DNA of 64,000 nt from contig NZ_STGU01000004.1 in assembly GCF_004912135.1 (NCBI RefSeq), positions 248,001 through 312,000 of the forward strand, in the 5' to 3' direction. The notes below the pieces were generated by a model. It was not told where the DNA came from, made no database searches, and saw only the letters and a program-made list of their open reading frames with translations. Made by a program: the position numbers and the translations under genes. This stretch comes from Rhizobium rosettiformans W3 (GTDB lineage Bacteria; Pseudomonadota; Alphaproteobacteria; Rhizobiales; Rhizobiaceae). This document shows positions 55,182 through 64,000 of the stretch, one piece after another (the first letter of the stretch is position 1; each line of letters starts with the position of its first letter).

Positions 55182-56150
55182 TTACTCGCCGAGGCCGGCA
55201 AAGAGCGCGGTCGAGAGATAGCGTTCGGCAAAGGAAGGAATGATGACGACGATCGTCTTGCCGGCATTTTCCTCCCGCTGGCCAAGCTTGATGGCCGCGG
55301 TCAACGCAGCACCCGAGGAAATGCCAACCGGCACACCTTCAAGCCGCGCAACGAGACGGGCATGCTCGAAAGCCTCGTCATTGCTGACGGTGATCACCTC
55401 GTCATAGACATGGGTGTCGAGAATAGCGGGGGCAAAGCCCGCGCCGATGCCCTGGATCTTGTGTGGACCGGGATTGCCGCCGGACAGAACCGGGCTGTCG
55501 GTCGGCTCGACGGCCACGACCTTGATGTCGGGCTTGCGGCTTTTCAGCACCTGCCCGGTGCCGGTGATCGTACCGCCCGTGCCGATGCCGGAAACGAAGA
55601 TATCGATCTGGCCGTCCGTGTCGTTCCAAATTTCCTCGGCCGTCGTCTTGCGGTGAATTTCCGGATTGGCGGGGTTTTCGAACTGCTGCGGAATGATCGC
55701 ATCCGGCGTCGTCTCGGCCAGTTCCTGCGCCTTGGCGATGGCGCCCTTCATGCCCTTGGCGCCCTCGGTCAGAACGAGTTCGGCGCCGAGCAGGGCCAGC
55801 ATCTTGCGGCGCTCGATCGACATGGTTTCGGGCATGGTCAGGATCAGCTTGTAACCCTTGGCGGCGGCGGCGAAGGCGAGCGCGATGCCGGTATTGCCGG
55901 AGGTCGGCTCGATCAGCGTGGTCTTGCCGGGGGTGATCTTGCCCTGGGCTTCCAGGCTTTCGATCATGGCCACACCGATGCGGTCCTTGACGGAGGCGAT
56001 TGGGTTGAAGAATTCGAGCTTGGCGAGCAGATGCGCCTTCACGCCCTTTTCCTTGGCCAGCTTGTCGAGACGCACGATGGGCGTATCGCCGATCGTCTCG
56101 GTGATCGAGCCGTAAACGCGTCCGCGGCCGGGTTTCTTCTGCTCAGTCAT
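55182..56150 (-). CDS. cysK: Cysteine synthase A
   Basis: CysK makes cysteine from O-acetylserine and sulfide with PLP. The 322-residue protein has the PLP-binding Lys K55 ([11 protein letters not shown]), the substrate loop TSGNTG (83-88), and the phosphate-binding GTGGTITG. The length is typical. The AGGGAGAG site precedes the ATG at 56150. Specificity for sulfide versus thiosulfate (CysK versus CysM) is inferred from the family pattern. Confidence 0.96.
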   Translation of the reverse strand: MTEQKKPGRGRVYGSITETIGDTPIVRLDKLAKEKGVKAHLLAKLEFFNPIASVKDRIGVAMIESLEAQGKITPGKTTLIEPTSGNTGIALAFAAAAKGYKLILTMPETMSIERRKMLALLGAELVLTEGAKGMKGAIAKAQELAETTPDAIIPQQFENPANPEIHRKTTAEEIWNDTDGQIDIFVSGIGTGGTITGTGQVLKSRKPDIKVVAVEPTDSPVLSGGNPGPHKIQGIGAGFAPAILDTHVYDEVITVSNDEAFEHARLVARLEGVPVGISSGAALTAAIKLGQREENAGKTIVVIIPSFAERYLSTALFAGLGE

Positions 56151-56324
56151 GTATCTCTCCCTGATGATGTGTTTGGCGCGAGCTTACGCTTGGCCTGCGC
56201 GCCATGCCAGCATAGCCATGCCGCGCCGAGCGCGATCCTTGGAAAAATCTGCTCCCAGGCCGTTGTCCCGAGCGCCAATGGAGAAAAGCGCTTCAGAGCC
56301 GGATTGTTGCAGTGAACGGAGAGA

Positions 56325-56942
56325 TCAGGCAGCCCGCGCCGCGATATAGGCCGCCGTGCCGGCGAGAATGCCAGCCGCACTCCGGTTCAACACCTTCAGC
56401 GCTTCCGGCCGCTTCAGGAGCCCACGCGCCTGAGCCGCCAGCAGAATATAGGGCAACAGCACGGCCATCAGCACCACGAATGTCAGCCCGACCAGCAGGA
56501 GATAGTCGGCAAGCCCGATCGCCTCGAGCGGGATGAGCGTCGGCACCAGCGCGACGTAAAACAGCATGGTCTTCGGATTGCCGAGCGTCACCAACAGGCC
56601 GGACAGAAAGGACATGGAGGGACGCATGGCACGCTCCGCCTTGATATCCTGCGGCAGGAGACCGGATGTCCAGAGCTTCCAGGCGACATAGACGAGATAG
56701 GCCGCACCCAGGAATTTCAGGATCAGGAAAGGCGTGACGAAAGTCTTGGCCAGAACCGAAAGCCCGAGGATCACGGCCGTCAGATAGACGAGATCGCCGA
56801 GAATGAGCCCGAGCCCCATGAAGAAGGTCGGACGGAAGCCGGAGCCCAGAGCCCGCGCCACGATCGCGGTCATGCCGGGTCCCGGAATGGCGGCCGCAAT
56901 GAACAGCGCGCCGCAATAGGCGATGATCGTCGTCAGTGTCAT
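56325..56942 (-). CDS. LysE/RhtB-family amino-acid exporter
   Basis: This 205-residue inner-membrane protein has about six helices and the signature AIPGPGMTAIVARALGSG, then FLGAAYLVYVAWKLW and SGLLVTLGNPKTMLFYVALV, typical of the LysE/RhtB translocators. The substrate is probably an amino acid or homoserine-like compound. It is divergent from a second LysE-type gene (57052) with 109 bases between, an arrangement of two paralogous exporters sharing one promoter region. Confidence 0.92.
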   Translation of the reverse strand: MTLTTIIAYCGALFIAAAIPGPGMTAIVARALGSGFRPTFFMGLGLILGDLVYLTAVILGLSVLAKTFVTPFLILKFLGAAYLVYVAWKLWTSGLLPQDIKAERAMRPSMSFLSGLLVTLGNPKTMLFYVALVPTLIPLEAIGLADYLLLVGLTFVVLMAVLLPYILLAAQARGLLKRPEALKVLNRSAAGILAGTAAYIAARAA

Positions 56943-57051
56943 GGATGGTCTCCTGCGCCGCCATTTCTAGTCCTGGAGCGAAAGACTTGCAACGGTGACA
57001 CGATCGCGATTGCGCCTTCCACCGCTCTGCAGCTAGGAGGCGCAAACCCCT

Positions 57052-57699
57052 GTGAGAAACGCCCTCATGCCGAGCCTCTCTGCCTTCCTCGCTTTCAGCC
57101 TGATCTGCCTTGGCATGGTGCTGACACCGGGCCCGAACATGATCTATCTCGTTTCCCGGTCGATCTGCCAGGGGCCGATGGCCGGCCTTGTTTCGCTCGG
57201 GGGCGTGGCACTCGGTTTCGTCGTCTACATGCTGTTGACCGCGCTCGGGATCACCGTGCTGCTGCTCGCCGTGCCATTCGCCTACGACCTTTTGAAATTC
57301 TGCGGCGCGCTCTATCTCGGCTGGCTCGCCTGGCAGGCACTGCGCCCCGGCGGGCGCTCGCCCTTCCAGGTGCGCGATCTGCCCGTCGACAGCCCGCGCA
57401 AGCTCTTCGTCATGGGCTTCGTCACCAGCCTGCTCAATCCGAAGGTCGCCATCCTCTACGTTTCGCTCCTTCCGCAATTCATCGATCCCGCACGCGGCAG
57501 CGTCTTGCTCCAGTCGCTAAGCCTCGGATCCGCCCAGATCGTCATCAGCGTTACGGTCAATGGCCTGATCGCGCTTTCGGCCGGCGCCATCGCCCTCTTC
57601 CTGGCCGGCCGCCCCTTCTGGATGGTGGTGCAGCGCTGGCTGATGGGCACGGTGCTGGCCGGTCTGGCGGTGCGGATGGTGACGGAGGCCCATCGATAG
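57052..57699 (+). CDS. LysE/RhtB-family amino-acid exporter
   Basis: This 215-residue exporter shows the LysE family's TPGPNMIYLVSRSICQG (about residues 25-41), KFCGALYLGWLAWQAL and FVTSLLNPKVAILYVSLLPQF. About six helices are present. The start given is a GTG at 57052, 11 bases after AGGAGG; the ATG at 57067 (MPSLSAFLAFSL) is an alternative further from the site. It is only a distant paralog of the exporter at 56325. Confidence 0.92.
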   Translation: MRNALMPSLSAFLAFSLICLGMVLTPGPNMIYLVSRSICQGPMAGLVSLGGVALGFVVYMLLTALGITVLLLAVPFAYDLLKFCGALYLGWLAWQALRPGGRSPFQVRDLPVDSPRKLFVMGFVTSLLNPKVAILYVSLLPQFIDPARGSVLLQSLSLGSAQIVISVTVNGLIALSAGAIALFLAGRPFWMVVQRWLMGTVLAGLAVRMVTEAHR

Positions 57700-57725
57700 C
57701 AGAGTGAAAAAATGCGTCGCGGCCC

Positions 57726-58202
57726 TCAAACCCCCGTCGATCCGAACCCGCTGGCGCCGCGCGCCGTGTCGCTCGTCTCGGTCACCTCGGTGACCCGCAC
57801 CTGCGTCACCGGTGCGATCACCATCTGGGCGATCCGCATGCCACGGGTGATGATGAAATCTTCCTGGCCGAGATTGATCAGCAGCACCTTCACCTCGCCG
57901 CGATAGTCGCTGTCGATGGTGCCGGGTGTATTGAGGCAGGTGACGCCGTTCTTGAAGGCGAGGCCCGAGCGTGGGCGTATCTGAGCTTCGAAGCCCTCAG
58001 GGATTTCCATGATGAAGCCGGTGGGCACCAGCGCCCTCGCACCCGGCGCAAGCGTCATCGGTTCCCCGTCGGTGACCGCGGCTCTGAGATCCATCCCGGC
58101 CGCCCCTGCCGTCTCGTAGGCGGGAAGCTCAAGCCCTTCGCCATGCTGCAGGCGCTTGAGGTTGAGCACGGGGCCGAGGACGTCGGAACGGATGGCGGAC
58201 AT
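57726..58202 (-). CDS. dut: dUTP diphosphatase
   Basis: Dut hydrolyses dUTP to dUMP, keeping uracil out of DNA. The 158-residue trimeric enzyme shows all five motifs: AAGMDLRA (1), [11 protein letters not shown] (2), [13 protein letters not shown] (3), RIAQMVIAP (4) and the C-terminal [10 protein letters not shown] (5). The length is normal. The ATG at 58202 is in the start of [10 protein letters not shown]. It diverges from prfC with 88 bases between. The upstream frame is open by chance. Confidence 0.96.
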   Translation of the reverse strand: MSAIRSDVLGPVLNLKRLQHGEGLELPAYETAGAAGMDLRAAVTDGEPMTLAPGARALVPTGFIMEIPEGFEAQIRPRSGLAFKNGVTCLNTPGTIDSDYRGEVKVLLINLGQEDFIITRGMRIAQMVIAPVTQVRVTEVTETSDTARGASGFGSTGV

Positions 58203-58290
58203 GGGCAGAAATCCTTTGTTGCCCGCGCTCAATTGCATATTGGCCGTCGAAACGCTAGATAACCGCCCGACCACAAGGAATTCCAGAGAT

Positions 58291-59874
58291 ATGGCTGAAA
58301 CGCTCGCCGAGGCGGTCTCCCGCCGCCGCACCTTTGCTATTATCGCCCACCCGGACGCGGGTAAGACGACGCTGACCGAAAAGCTGCTGCTGTTCGGCGG
58401 CGCCATCCAGCTTGCCGGTGAAGTTAAGGCGAAGAAGGATCGCATCCAGACCCGGTCGGACTGGATGAAGATCGAGCGCGAGCGTGGCATCTCGGTCGTG
58501 ACGTCCGTGATGACCTTCGAATATGAAGGCAATGTCTTCAACATTCTCGACACGCCCGGCCACGAAGACTTCGCCGACGACACTTATCGCACGCTGACCG
58601 CCGTCGACGCGGCCGTCATGGTGATCGACGCCGCCAAGGGTATCGAGCCGCGCACGCTGAAGCTCTTCGAAGTCTGCCGCATGCGCGACATCCCGATCAT
58701 CACCTTCGTCAACAAGATGGACCGCGAAAGCCGCGATCCGTTCGAGATCCTCGACGAAGTGGAAGAAAAGCTCGCGCTCGACACGGCGCCGATCACCTGG
58801 CCGGTCGGTCGCTCCAAGACCTTCTGCGGCTCCTACCATCTCGCCAACAACACCTATCGCGGCGGCGATGCCCAGGTCGAACCCTTGAAGGTCAACGGCC
58901 CGCAAAGCGTGGCCGAGAACTTGCCTGAAAACGAACGCCAGGCTTTCATCGACGAGCTGGAACTCGCCCGCGAAGCCTGCCGCCCCTTCGACCGCCAGAG
59001 CTTCCTCGAAGGTCATCTGACGCCGGTCTTCTTCGGCTCTGCACTGCGCAACTTCGGTGTGCGCGACCTCATCAACGCGCTCGGTGCCTATGCGCCGCCG
59101 CCGCGCGACCAGGTGGCCGATACCCGCACCGTGCATGCGGCGGAAGAAAAGATGACGGCCTTCGTCTTCAAGATCCAGGCCAACATGGACCCCAACCACC
59201 GCGACCGCATCGCCTTTGCCCGCATCTGCTCCGGCAAGCTGGAGCGCGGCATGAAGGCGCGCCTTGCCCGCACCGGCAAGCAGATGGGCCTCACGGCGCC
59301 TCAGTTCTTCTTCGCCTCGCAGCGCCAGCTGGCGGACACGGCCTTTGCCGGCGATGTCGTCGGCATTCCGAACCACGGGACGCTCAGGATCGGCGACACG
59401 CTGACCGAAGGCGAAAACCTCGTCTTCCAGGGCGTACCGAACTTCTCGCCGGAAATCCTCCGCCGCGTGCGTCTCGAAGATGCGATGAAGGCGAAGAAGC
59501 TGAAGGAAGCCCTGCAGCAGATGGCGGAAGAAGGCGTCGTGCAGCTGTTCTCGCCGGAAGACGGCTCGCCCGCCATCGTCGGCGTCGTCGGCGCGCTGCA
59601 GCTCGATGTCTTGAAGGAGCGGCTCTCGGCCGAATACGGCCTGCCGGTCTCCTTCGAAATGTCGCGCTTCTCCGTCTGCCGCTGGATTTCCGCCGATAAC
59701 AGGGATGATCTGGAAAAGTTCATGACCCAGCGCCGTGGCGACATCTGCCGCGATCTAGACGGCGATCCGGTCTTCATGGCGCAGGACCAGTTCTCGCTGC
59801 GCTACGAAGCCGAGCGTTATCCGGCAATCAAGATGGCCGCCATCAAGGAATATCACGTCGCCAAGGCGGCGTGA
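58291..59874 (+). CDS. prfC: Peptide chain release factor 3
   Basis: RF3 is the GTPase that releases RF1/RF2 after termination of translation. The 527-residue protein has the G motifs [10 protein letters not shown] (G1), [14 protein letters not shown] (G3) and NKMDRESRD (G4), followed by domains II and III. The length is typical. I start it at 58291 ([20 protein letters not shown]); upstream in-frame codons have no conserved content. Confidence 0.97.
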   Translation: MAETLAEAVSRRRTFAIIAHPDAGKTTLTEKLLLFGGAIQLAGEVKAKKDRIQTRSDWMKIERERGISVVTSVMTFEYEGNVFNILDTPGHEDFADDTYRTLTAVDAAVMVIDAAKGIEPRTLKLFEVCRMRDIPIITFVNKMDRESRDPFEILDEVEEKLALDTAPITWPVGRSKTFCGSYHLANNTYRGGDAQVEPLKVNGPQSVAENLPENERQAFIDELELAREACRPFDRQSFLEGHLTPVFFGSALRNFGVRDLINALGAYAPPPRDQVADTRTVHAAEEKMTAFVFKIQANMDPNHRDRIAFARICSGKLERGMKARLARTGKQMGLTAPQFFFASQRQLADTAFAGDVVGIPNHGTLRIGDTLTEGENLVFQGVPNFSPEILRRVRLEDAMKAKKLKEALQQMAEEGVVQLFSPEDGSPAIVGVVGALQLDVLKERLSAEYGLPVSFEMSRFSVCRWISADNRDDLEKFMTQRRGDICRDLDGDPVFMAQDQFSLRYEAERYPAIKMAAIKEYHVAKAA

Positions 59875-59984
59875 TTGTTCTTTGATCTGCCCAGAACTGG
59901 TCCGAATACCTGCGTTTTTTGACCGGATAGTGACCTTTGATCTCAGCCTCGGCGTGATACTGTCCGCACAACTGTTAATCTTGT

Positions 59985-62900
59985 GTGGGCGGTCGTTGCG
60001 ACCGGGGCGTTTTGTTCAAGGCATTTTCTCGTGAAACCCGCTTGCGGGCACTTTTGAAGTCGGTCAGCATCCTGCCACTGCTGGCGGGTCCCGCTCAGGC
60101 CGGCTCGGTCAATTGGACCGGCGCCACCTCGAGCGACTGGTTCACGGACAGCAACTGGGAATGGGGCTCCGGTGCCCCGACGGCCTCCGATGATGCGCGC
60201 ATCAGTCAGACCGGTGTGGTGCTCGATGGCGAAGATGGCGCAGCTGCCGATCTTTTCGTCGGAACCGGCAGCGGAACGGATGGCGGCCTGACCGTCTGGC
60301 GTGAACTCTCGACCACAAATGCGACTGTCGCCTACAGCGATGGGTCGATCGGCATGATCACGGTCACCGGCAACCTCGGGAAATGGACGAACACCAGTTC
60401 GACCTATATCGGCAATGATGGCGACGGCACCGTCAACGTGCTGACGCAGGGCGAATTTCTTGGCGGCGTGGTTTATCTCGGCGCTGGAACGACAGGCGAG
60501 GGCACGCTGAACGTCTCGAACCAGAGCCGCTTCGAGGCCGATGCATTCTATATCGGATACGGCGGCAGTGGCTCGTTCACGCTGGAGCAGGACGCAACCG
60601 CAATCACCGGGCGAACCATCATTGCAGACGGGATCGGATCGTCCGGCAGCGCCACGGTCGCAACGGTCTCGCAGTGGACGCTGTCTGATGCACTGACCAT
60701 CGGCGGGGGTGGCGTCGGTACCTTGCTGATCAAGGAAGGCGCGGATGTCTCCGGAACGGCAGCCTATATCGGCAATGGCGCAGGTTCCTCCGGCAGCAGC
60801 GTCACGGTCACCGGGTCTGGGACAAGCTGGGTCAACACGGGCGAGCTTTTCGTCGGCTCGTTTGGCGATTCGACGCTGGAAATCGGCGAGTCTGCGACGG
60901 TGTCGAACGGCAATGCGGTCATCGGTCGCCATTCCACTTCATCGGTCACGGTCAGTGGCAGCGGTTCGACCTGGACCACCGGCGCCTTGCTCATCGGCGG
61001 CGACCGCTCCGACATGTCGAGTTCGCTCGCAGGCAACGGAACCCTGGATATCCTCGCCGGCGCGATCGTCAGCGGCACATCAGCAGTCCTGGGCGACAGC
61101 ACAGGGTCTGAGGGTACGGTCAATGTCGACGGGACAGGCTCGCTCTGGGACCTCTCCGACCGCGTCAGTGTTGGCGGGCTGGGTGAAGGCACGGTCATCA
61201 TCACCAATGGCGGCAAGATCAGTTCGGCTGGCGGCCTTGTCGGGCACGAAGCCTCCGGATCCGGTCTCGTGACGATCTCCGGCGATGGCAGTCTCTGGGA
61301 AAACACTGGTGTCTTCTACGTCGGCAACCTCGGCGACGGAACGCTCCAGCTTCTCGCAGGCGGCGATCTGACCAGCACCGACGGCTATGTCGGCACGGAA
61401 AATGGCTCGGACGCCGAGGCCACCGTCAACGGTACCGGCTCGAGCTGGATCATGAGCGGCGACTTCCTCGTCGGGCATAACGCTGGCGCTGAAGGCTCCG
61501 TAACGATTTCCGCAGGCGGTCTGATTGAGAACCTACAGGGCATTCTCGGCAATCTGGCAGGAGCGGATGGCGAGATGCTCGTCACCGGCGACGGCTCTCT
61601 CTGGGACGTTTCCAGCGACCTGAATGTTGGCCGTTTCGGAGATGGCGCGCTGACCATCGCCCTTGGCGGCGATGTGACCGCAGCGCGCAGTCTCATCGGC
61701 AATGAAGCCGGATCGATAGGCACCGCCACGGTGTCCGGCAATGGTTCGACCTGGATCACGACCGGCGGCCTCTATGTCGGCAACGAAGGAACGGGCACAC
61801 TCATCGTCACGGGTGGCGGCTACGTCTCTGCTGACGAAATCACCATTGCCAACGAGGCGGATTCCATCGGCACGTTCATCATCGGCGCAGCCCTCGGTCA
61901 GACCGCGGGCGGGAGCGCCGGCTTCGATGCGGAAGAGATCCATTTTGGGGATGGCGATGGCACCCTCGTCTTCAACTTCGGAGGAAGCGACGTCACCTTC
62001 GATTCGCTGATTGACGGTTCAGGTGAGATCGCCGTGGCCAATGGCCGGGTGGTCTACGCAGGCAATGGCAGCGCGTTCACGGGAACCACCAGCATCACCG
62101 GCGGAACGCTTCATCTGGACAACGCCACGCTTGGCGGCATCCTCACCGTCTCCGGCTGGGGAACGCTAAGCGGGAAGGGAACGGTCGGGGCGACCACCCT
62201 CTCCAGCGGTTCCACTGTAACCCCCGGCGGTTCCGGCGTTGGGACCCTGACGGTCGACGGCAATCTGGTTTTTGACGCGGGCGCGACCTACGAGGTCGAC
62301 GTCAACACCACGACCGGTGCGAGCGATCTCCTGCATGCCACAGGCACGGCAACCCTCAACGGCGGCACGGTGCTGCATGTCGGCCCCTCCAGCGGTTACG
62401 CGGCCAACCAGTCCTATGTCATCCTCACCGCCGATGGTGGCCTCACGGGGACCTTCGACACGGTCGATACGGATTACAGCTTTCTTGATGCCGCGCTGAG
62501 CTACGACACCAATGATGCGACGTTGACGTTGACCCGCAACGCGACCGATTTTGCGGATGTTGCGCAGTCCACGAACCAGTCGGCCACGGCAGGCGCGGTC
62601 GAAAGCCTCGGCTCCGGCAATGCGGTCTACGACGCGATCGTTGTCCTCGACGATGAGATGGCCGCAACAGCCTTCCAGCAGCTCTCCGGTGAAGTCTATG
62701 GCCAGAGCATGAGCGCCAGCCTCGAGAATTCCGGGCTGATCCGGAGCCTGGGTGGCAATCGCATGCGCTCGGCCTTCGGCTCTGTCGGGGCCGGCCAGAG
62801 CAATGTCGTCTCCCTCGGGAGCGGCAGTTCGAGCGCGCTGGCTTACGGCGAGGAGAAGGCGAAGACGCCGGCCGAACTGGCGGCAGAATCGATCCTCGCG

Positions 62901-63740
62901 ACGCCTGAAAACAACGGCCCCGTCGCCTGGGCGGAAGCCTATGGCGGCTGGGGCAAGAGCTTCGGAGAAAATGGCGATGCCGATCTCTCCAATTCGATCG
63001 GTGGCATCGCCTTCGGCATCGATACGACACTGGGAGATACGAGCTGGAGGCTGGGTGTTCTCGGCGGTTACGGCGCCGCCTCGTTCGAGCTGAGCGACGG
63101 TCTTTCCAGCGGGGATAGTGACGATTTCGATATCGGCATCTATGGCGGCAATCAGTGGGGGCCGCTCGCCCTGCGCTTCGGCGCGCTCTACAAGCATCAG
63201 CAGGTCTCGACGGAACGTACGGTCGATTTCGGCGGCTTCTCCGATCAGCTTTCGGCCGATTACGGTACCAACACGGTGCAGGCCTTCGCGGAACTCGGCT
63301 ATGAGATCAAGATCCGGGACGTGCGGCTGGAGCCCTTCGTCAACCTGGCGCAGGTCCATATGCACACGCCGGCCTTTACGGAAGAGGGAGGTGCGGCCTC
63401 CCTGTCACGCCAGGCAAGTGACATGAACCTCACCTTCACCAATCTCGGCCTCAGAGCAGCGACAGAACTGGCGCTTGCCGGGGTGAGCGCGACCGTTCGT
63501 GGGGCGGCCGGATGGCAGCATGCCTTCGGCGATACGGAGACAGCATCGACCCTGTCCTTTGCCGGGGGCAGCGATTTCGTCACCTCCAGCAAGACGGCTG
63601 CCGAAAACAGCCTCGTCCTGCAAGCCGGGATCGACATGCCGATCGGCACCATGGCGACCGTGGGTATCGGTTTCGATGGCAATTACAGCAATCGCGGCAA
63701 TGCCCAGTCACTCAAGTTGAACTTCCAGAAGCAGTTCTGA
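59985..63740 (+). CDS. Autotransporter with T5SS-type Trp-anchored repeats
   Basis: This about 1250-residue outer-membrane protein has an N-terminal signal peptide (LRALLKSVSILPLLAGPAQA), a passenger of about 900 residues made largely of roughly 50-residue repeats, and a C-terminal beta-barrel (about 955-1251) ending in Phe (NFQKQF), as type Va autotransporters do. Each repeat holds an xGxGSxW anchor (for example GSGSTWTTG), then VGxxGxGTL and a GG-V turn, matching the T5SS/PEP-CTERM-associated repeat pattern. There is no ATG. The GTG at 59985 or the TTG at 60012 (GGGG 4 bases before) could start it; the latter gives a compact signal peptide. The passenger is likely a beta-helix adhesin; no protease motif is seen. 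Confidence 0.88.
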   Translation: MGGRCDRGVLFKAFSRETRLRALLKSVSILPLLAGPAQAGSVNWTGATSSDWFTDSNWEWGSGAPTASDDARISQTGVVLDGEDGAAADLFVGTGSGTDGGLTVWRELSTTNATVAYSDGSIGMITVTGNLGKWTNTSSTYIGNDGDGTVNVLTQGEFLGGVVYLGAGTTGEGTLNVSNQSRFEADAFYIGYGGSGSFTLEQDATAITGRTIIADGIGSSGSATVATVSQWTLSDALTIGGGGVGTLLIKEGADVSGTAAYIGNGAGSSGSSVTVTGSGTSWVNTGELFVGSFGDSTLEIGESATVSNGNAVIGRHSTSSVTVSGSGSTWTTGALLIGGDRSDMSSSLAGNGTLDILAGAIVSGTSAVLGDSTGSEGTVNVDGTGSLWDLSDRVSVGGLGEGTVIITNGGKISSAGGLVGHEASGSGLVTISGDGSLWENTGVFYVGNLGDGTLQLLAGGDLTSTDGYVGTENGSDAEATVNGTGSSWIMSGDFLVGHNAGAEGSVTISAGGLIENLQGILGNLAGADGEMLVTGDGSLWDVSSDLNVGRFGDGALTIALGGDVTAARSLIGNEAGSIGTATVSGNGSTWITTGGLYVGNEGTGTLIVTGGGYVSADEITIANEADSIGTFIIGAALGQTAGGSAGFDAEEIHFGDGDGTLVFNFGGSDVTFDSLIDGSGEIAVANGRVVYAGNGSAFTGTTSITGGTLHLDNATLGGILTVSGWGTLSGKGTVGATTLSSGSTVTPGGSGVGTLTVDGNLVFDAGATYEVDVNTTTGASDLLHATGTATLNGGTVLHVGPSSGYAANQSYVILTADGGLTGTFDTVDTDYSFLDAALSYDTNDATLTLTRNATDFADVAQSTNQSATAGAVESLGSGNAVYDAIVVLDDEMAATAFQQLSGEVYGQSMSASLENSGLIRSLGGNRMRSAFGSVGAGQSNVVSLGSGSSSALAYGEEKAKTPAELAAESILATPENNGPVAWAEAYGGWGKSFGENGDADLSNSIGGIAFGIDTTLGDTSWRLGVLGGYGAASFELSDGLSSGDSDDFDIGIYGGNQWGPLALRFGALYKHQQVSTERTVDFGGFSDQLSADYGTNTVQAFAELGYEIKIRDVRLEPFVNLAQVHMHTPAFTEEGGAASLSRQASDMNLTFTNLGLRAATELALAGVSATVRGAAGWQHAFGDTETASTLSFAGGSDFVTSSKTAAENSLVLQAGIDMPIGTMATVGIGFDGNYSNRGNAQSLKLNFQKQF
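60370..61865 (+). repeat. About 50-residue tandem repeats in the autotransporter passenger
   Basis: Trp codons of the repeat anchor lie at 60384, 60675, 60828, 60972, 61146, 61296, 61446, 61602 and 61752. The intervals are 291, 153, 144, 174, 150, 150, 156 and 150 bases, all multiples of three. So there are about ten units of about 50 residues; one unit between 60384 and 60675 has lost its Trp. DNA identity between units is low, so these are old, diverged repeats. Confidence 0.85.
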
Positions 63741-63785
63741 CAGGGCTGTGGCGCCAGGCGGCCTGACGAGCCGCGCTTCGTCACG

Positions 63786-64000
63786 TCAACCTGCGGCAGA
63801 GATCCGCAACCCCTGCGATGGAGCGAACGTCACTGTCAGGCGCTCATAGGTCGCGATGGTCGGATGCGATGTCTCGAGCGGATGGGCGTGGGTCGCCGTG
63901 ATAACCGCGACATCGGCGCCGGCGGCTTCGCCGGCCTGCACACCGGCAAGCACATCCTCGAACACCAGACAGCGCGAGGGGGCAAAGCCGAGCCGTTCAG
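63786..64000 (-). CDS. HAD-superfamily hydrolase, C-terminal part (cut by window)
   Basis: The 71 codons seen (stop at 63786) encode ERLGFAPSRCLVFEDVLAGV followed by QAGEAAGADVAVITATHAHP and a tail. This is motif IV of HAD-type phosphatases (FEDVLAGVQAGEAAGA), as in phosphoglycolate phosphatase and sugar-phosphatase relatives. The N-terminal part with the catalytic DxD lies beyond the right edge. It converges on the autotransporter gene. Confidence 0.85.
   Translation of the reverse strand, partial: ERLGFAPSRCLVFEDVLAGVQAGEAAGADVAVITATHAHPLETSHPTIATYERLTVTFAPSQGLRISAAG

Noticed and set aside
60370..61865. A CRISPR-like or DNA-level tandem array
   Set aside because: Repeats are protein-level with low DNA identity and irregular spacing in multiples of three, so they are coding repeats.
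62166..63365. 399-codon minus-strand frame opposite the autotransporter
   Set aside because: Codon pattern follows the plus-strand repeats and barrel; no domain seen.

Overview
The window is about 61% GC, densely coded, and looks like the main chromosome of an alphaproteobacterium of the Rhizobiaceae (Agrobacterium/Rhizobium-like). This rests on gene content: a Sinorhizobium-type phospholipid N-methyltransferase (PmtA), an HWE-family histidine kinase, a GTTC-N7-GTTC LexA box before comM, a ugp transporter behind a PHO-box-like array, and several small proteins of rhizobial character. There are about 63 genes, no rRNA or tRNA gene, no CRISPR array, no recognisable insertion sequence and no prophage. 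The genus assignment is inference from memory of these families, not from a database search.

Layout. 0-3 kb: pheT and a small conserved-looking protein, separated by a perfect 16-bp terminator stem. 3-14 kb: an accessory-type stretch of small-molecule transporters, their neighbouring regulators (AraC, MocR, LysR, GlxA-like) and oxidoreductases (two aldo/keto reductases, a Gfo/Idh/MocA protein, an isochorismatase-like hydrolase, a GNAT acetyltransferase). 14-17 kb: a membrane glycosylation locus (GtrA plus GT2 polyprenol-phosphate glycosyltransferase, divergent from a 610-residue STT3-like GT-C protein). 17-25 kb: xseA, a quinone reductase-like protein, a cold-shock gene with a well-formed promoter and long leader followed by two small, highly charged proteins, a secreted unknown, an EEP-family hydrolase, an M29 aminopeptidase, YbaK, a Spx/ArsC-like protein and ogt. 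25-29 kb: guaA, a nucleosidase, a thioesterase and TspO. 29-34 kb: a four-gene periplasmic operon (imelysin, di-heme cytochrome, imelysin, DUF1513) probably serving iron acquisition. 34-40 kb: RsmB-like methyltransferase, RlpA, an epimerase, queG, a GST and uppP. 40-46 kb: a leftward run with dnaN, pmtA, a degenerate histidine phosphatase, pyrF and DUF1330, then rsmI-yraN rightward. 46-54 kb: ugpBAEC (glycerol-3-phosphate uptake), a cupin, gshB and comM. 54-60 kb: HWE kinase, cysK, two divergent LysE-type exporters, dut and prfC. 60-64 kb: a 1251-residue autotransporter with about 50-residue Trp-anchored repeats, then the end of a HAD hydrolase cut by the window edge.

Most of the window is ordinary chromosomal backbone. 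The places most worth a second look are the STT3-like protein beside GtrA/GT2, the repeat autotransporter that has no ATG start, the phosphatase with a lost RHG motif coupled to pyrF by a TTGA overlap, the permease-less imelysin operon with a perfect 18-bp palindrome upstream, and several unexplained dyads (before pmtA, rlpA and the lysR gene). I did not find a clearly novel defence or mobile system.
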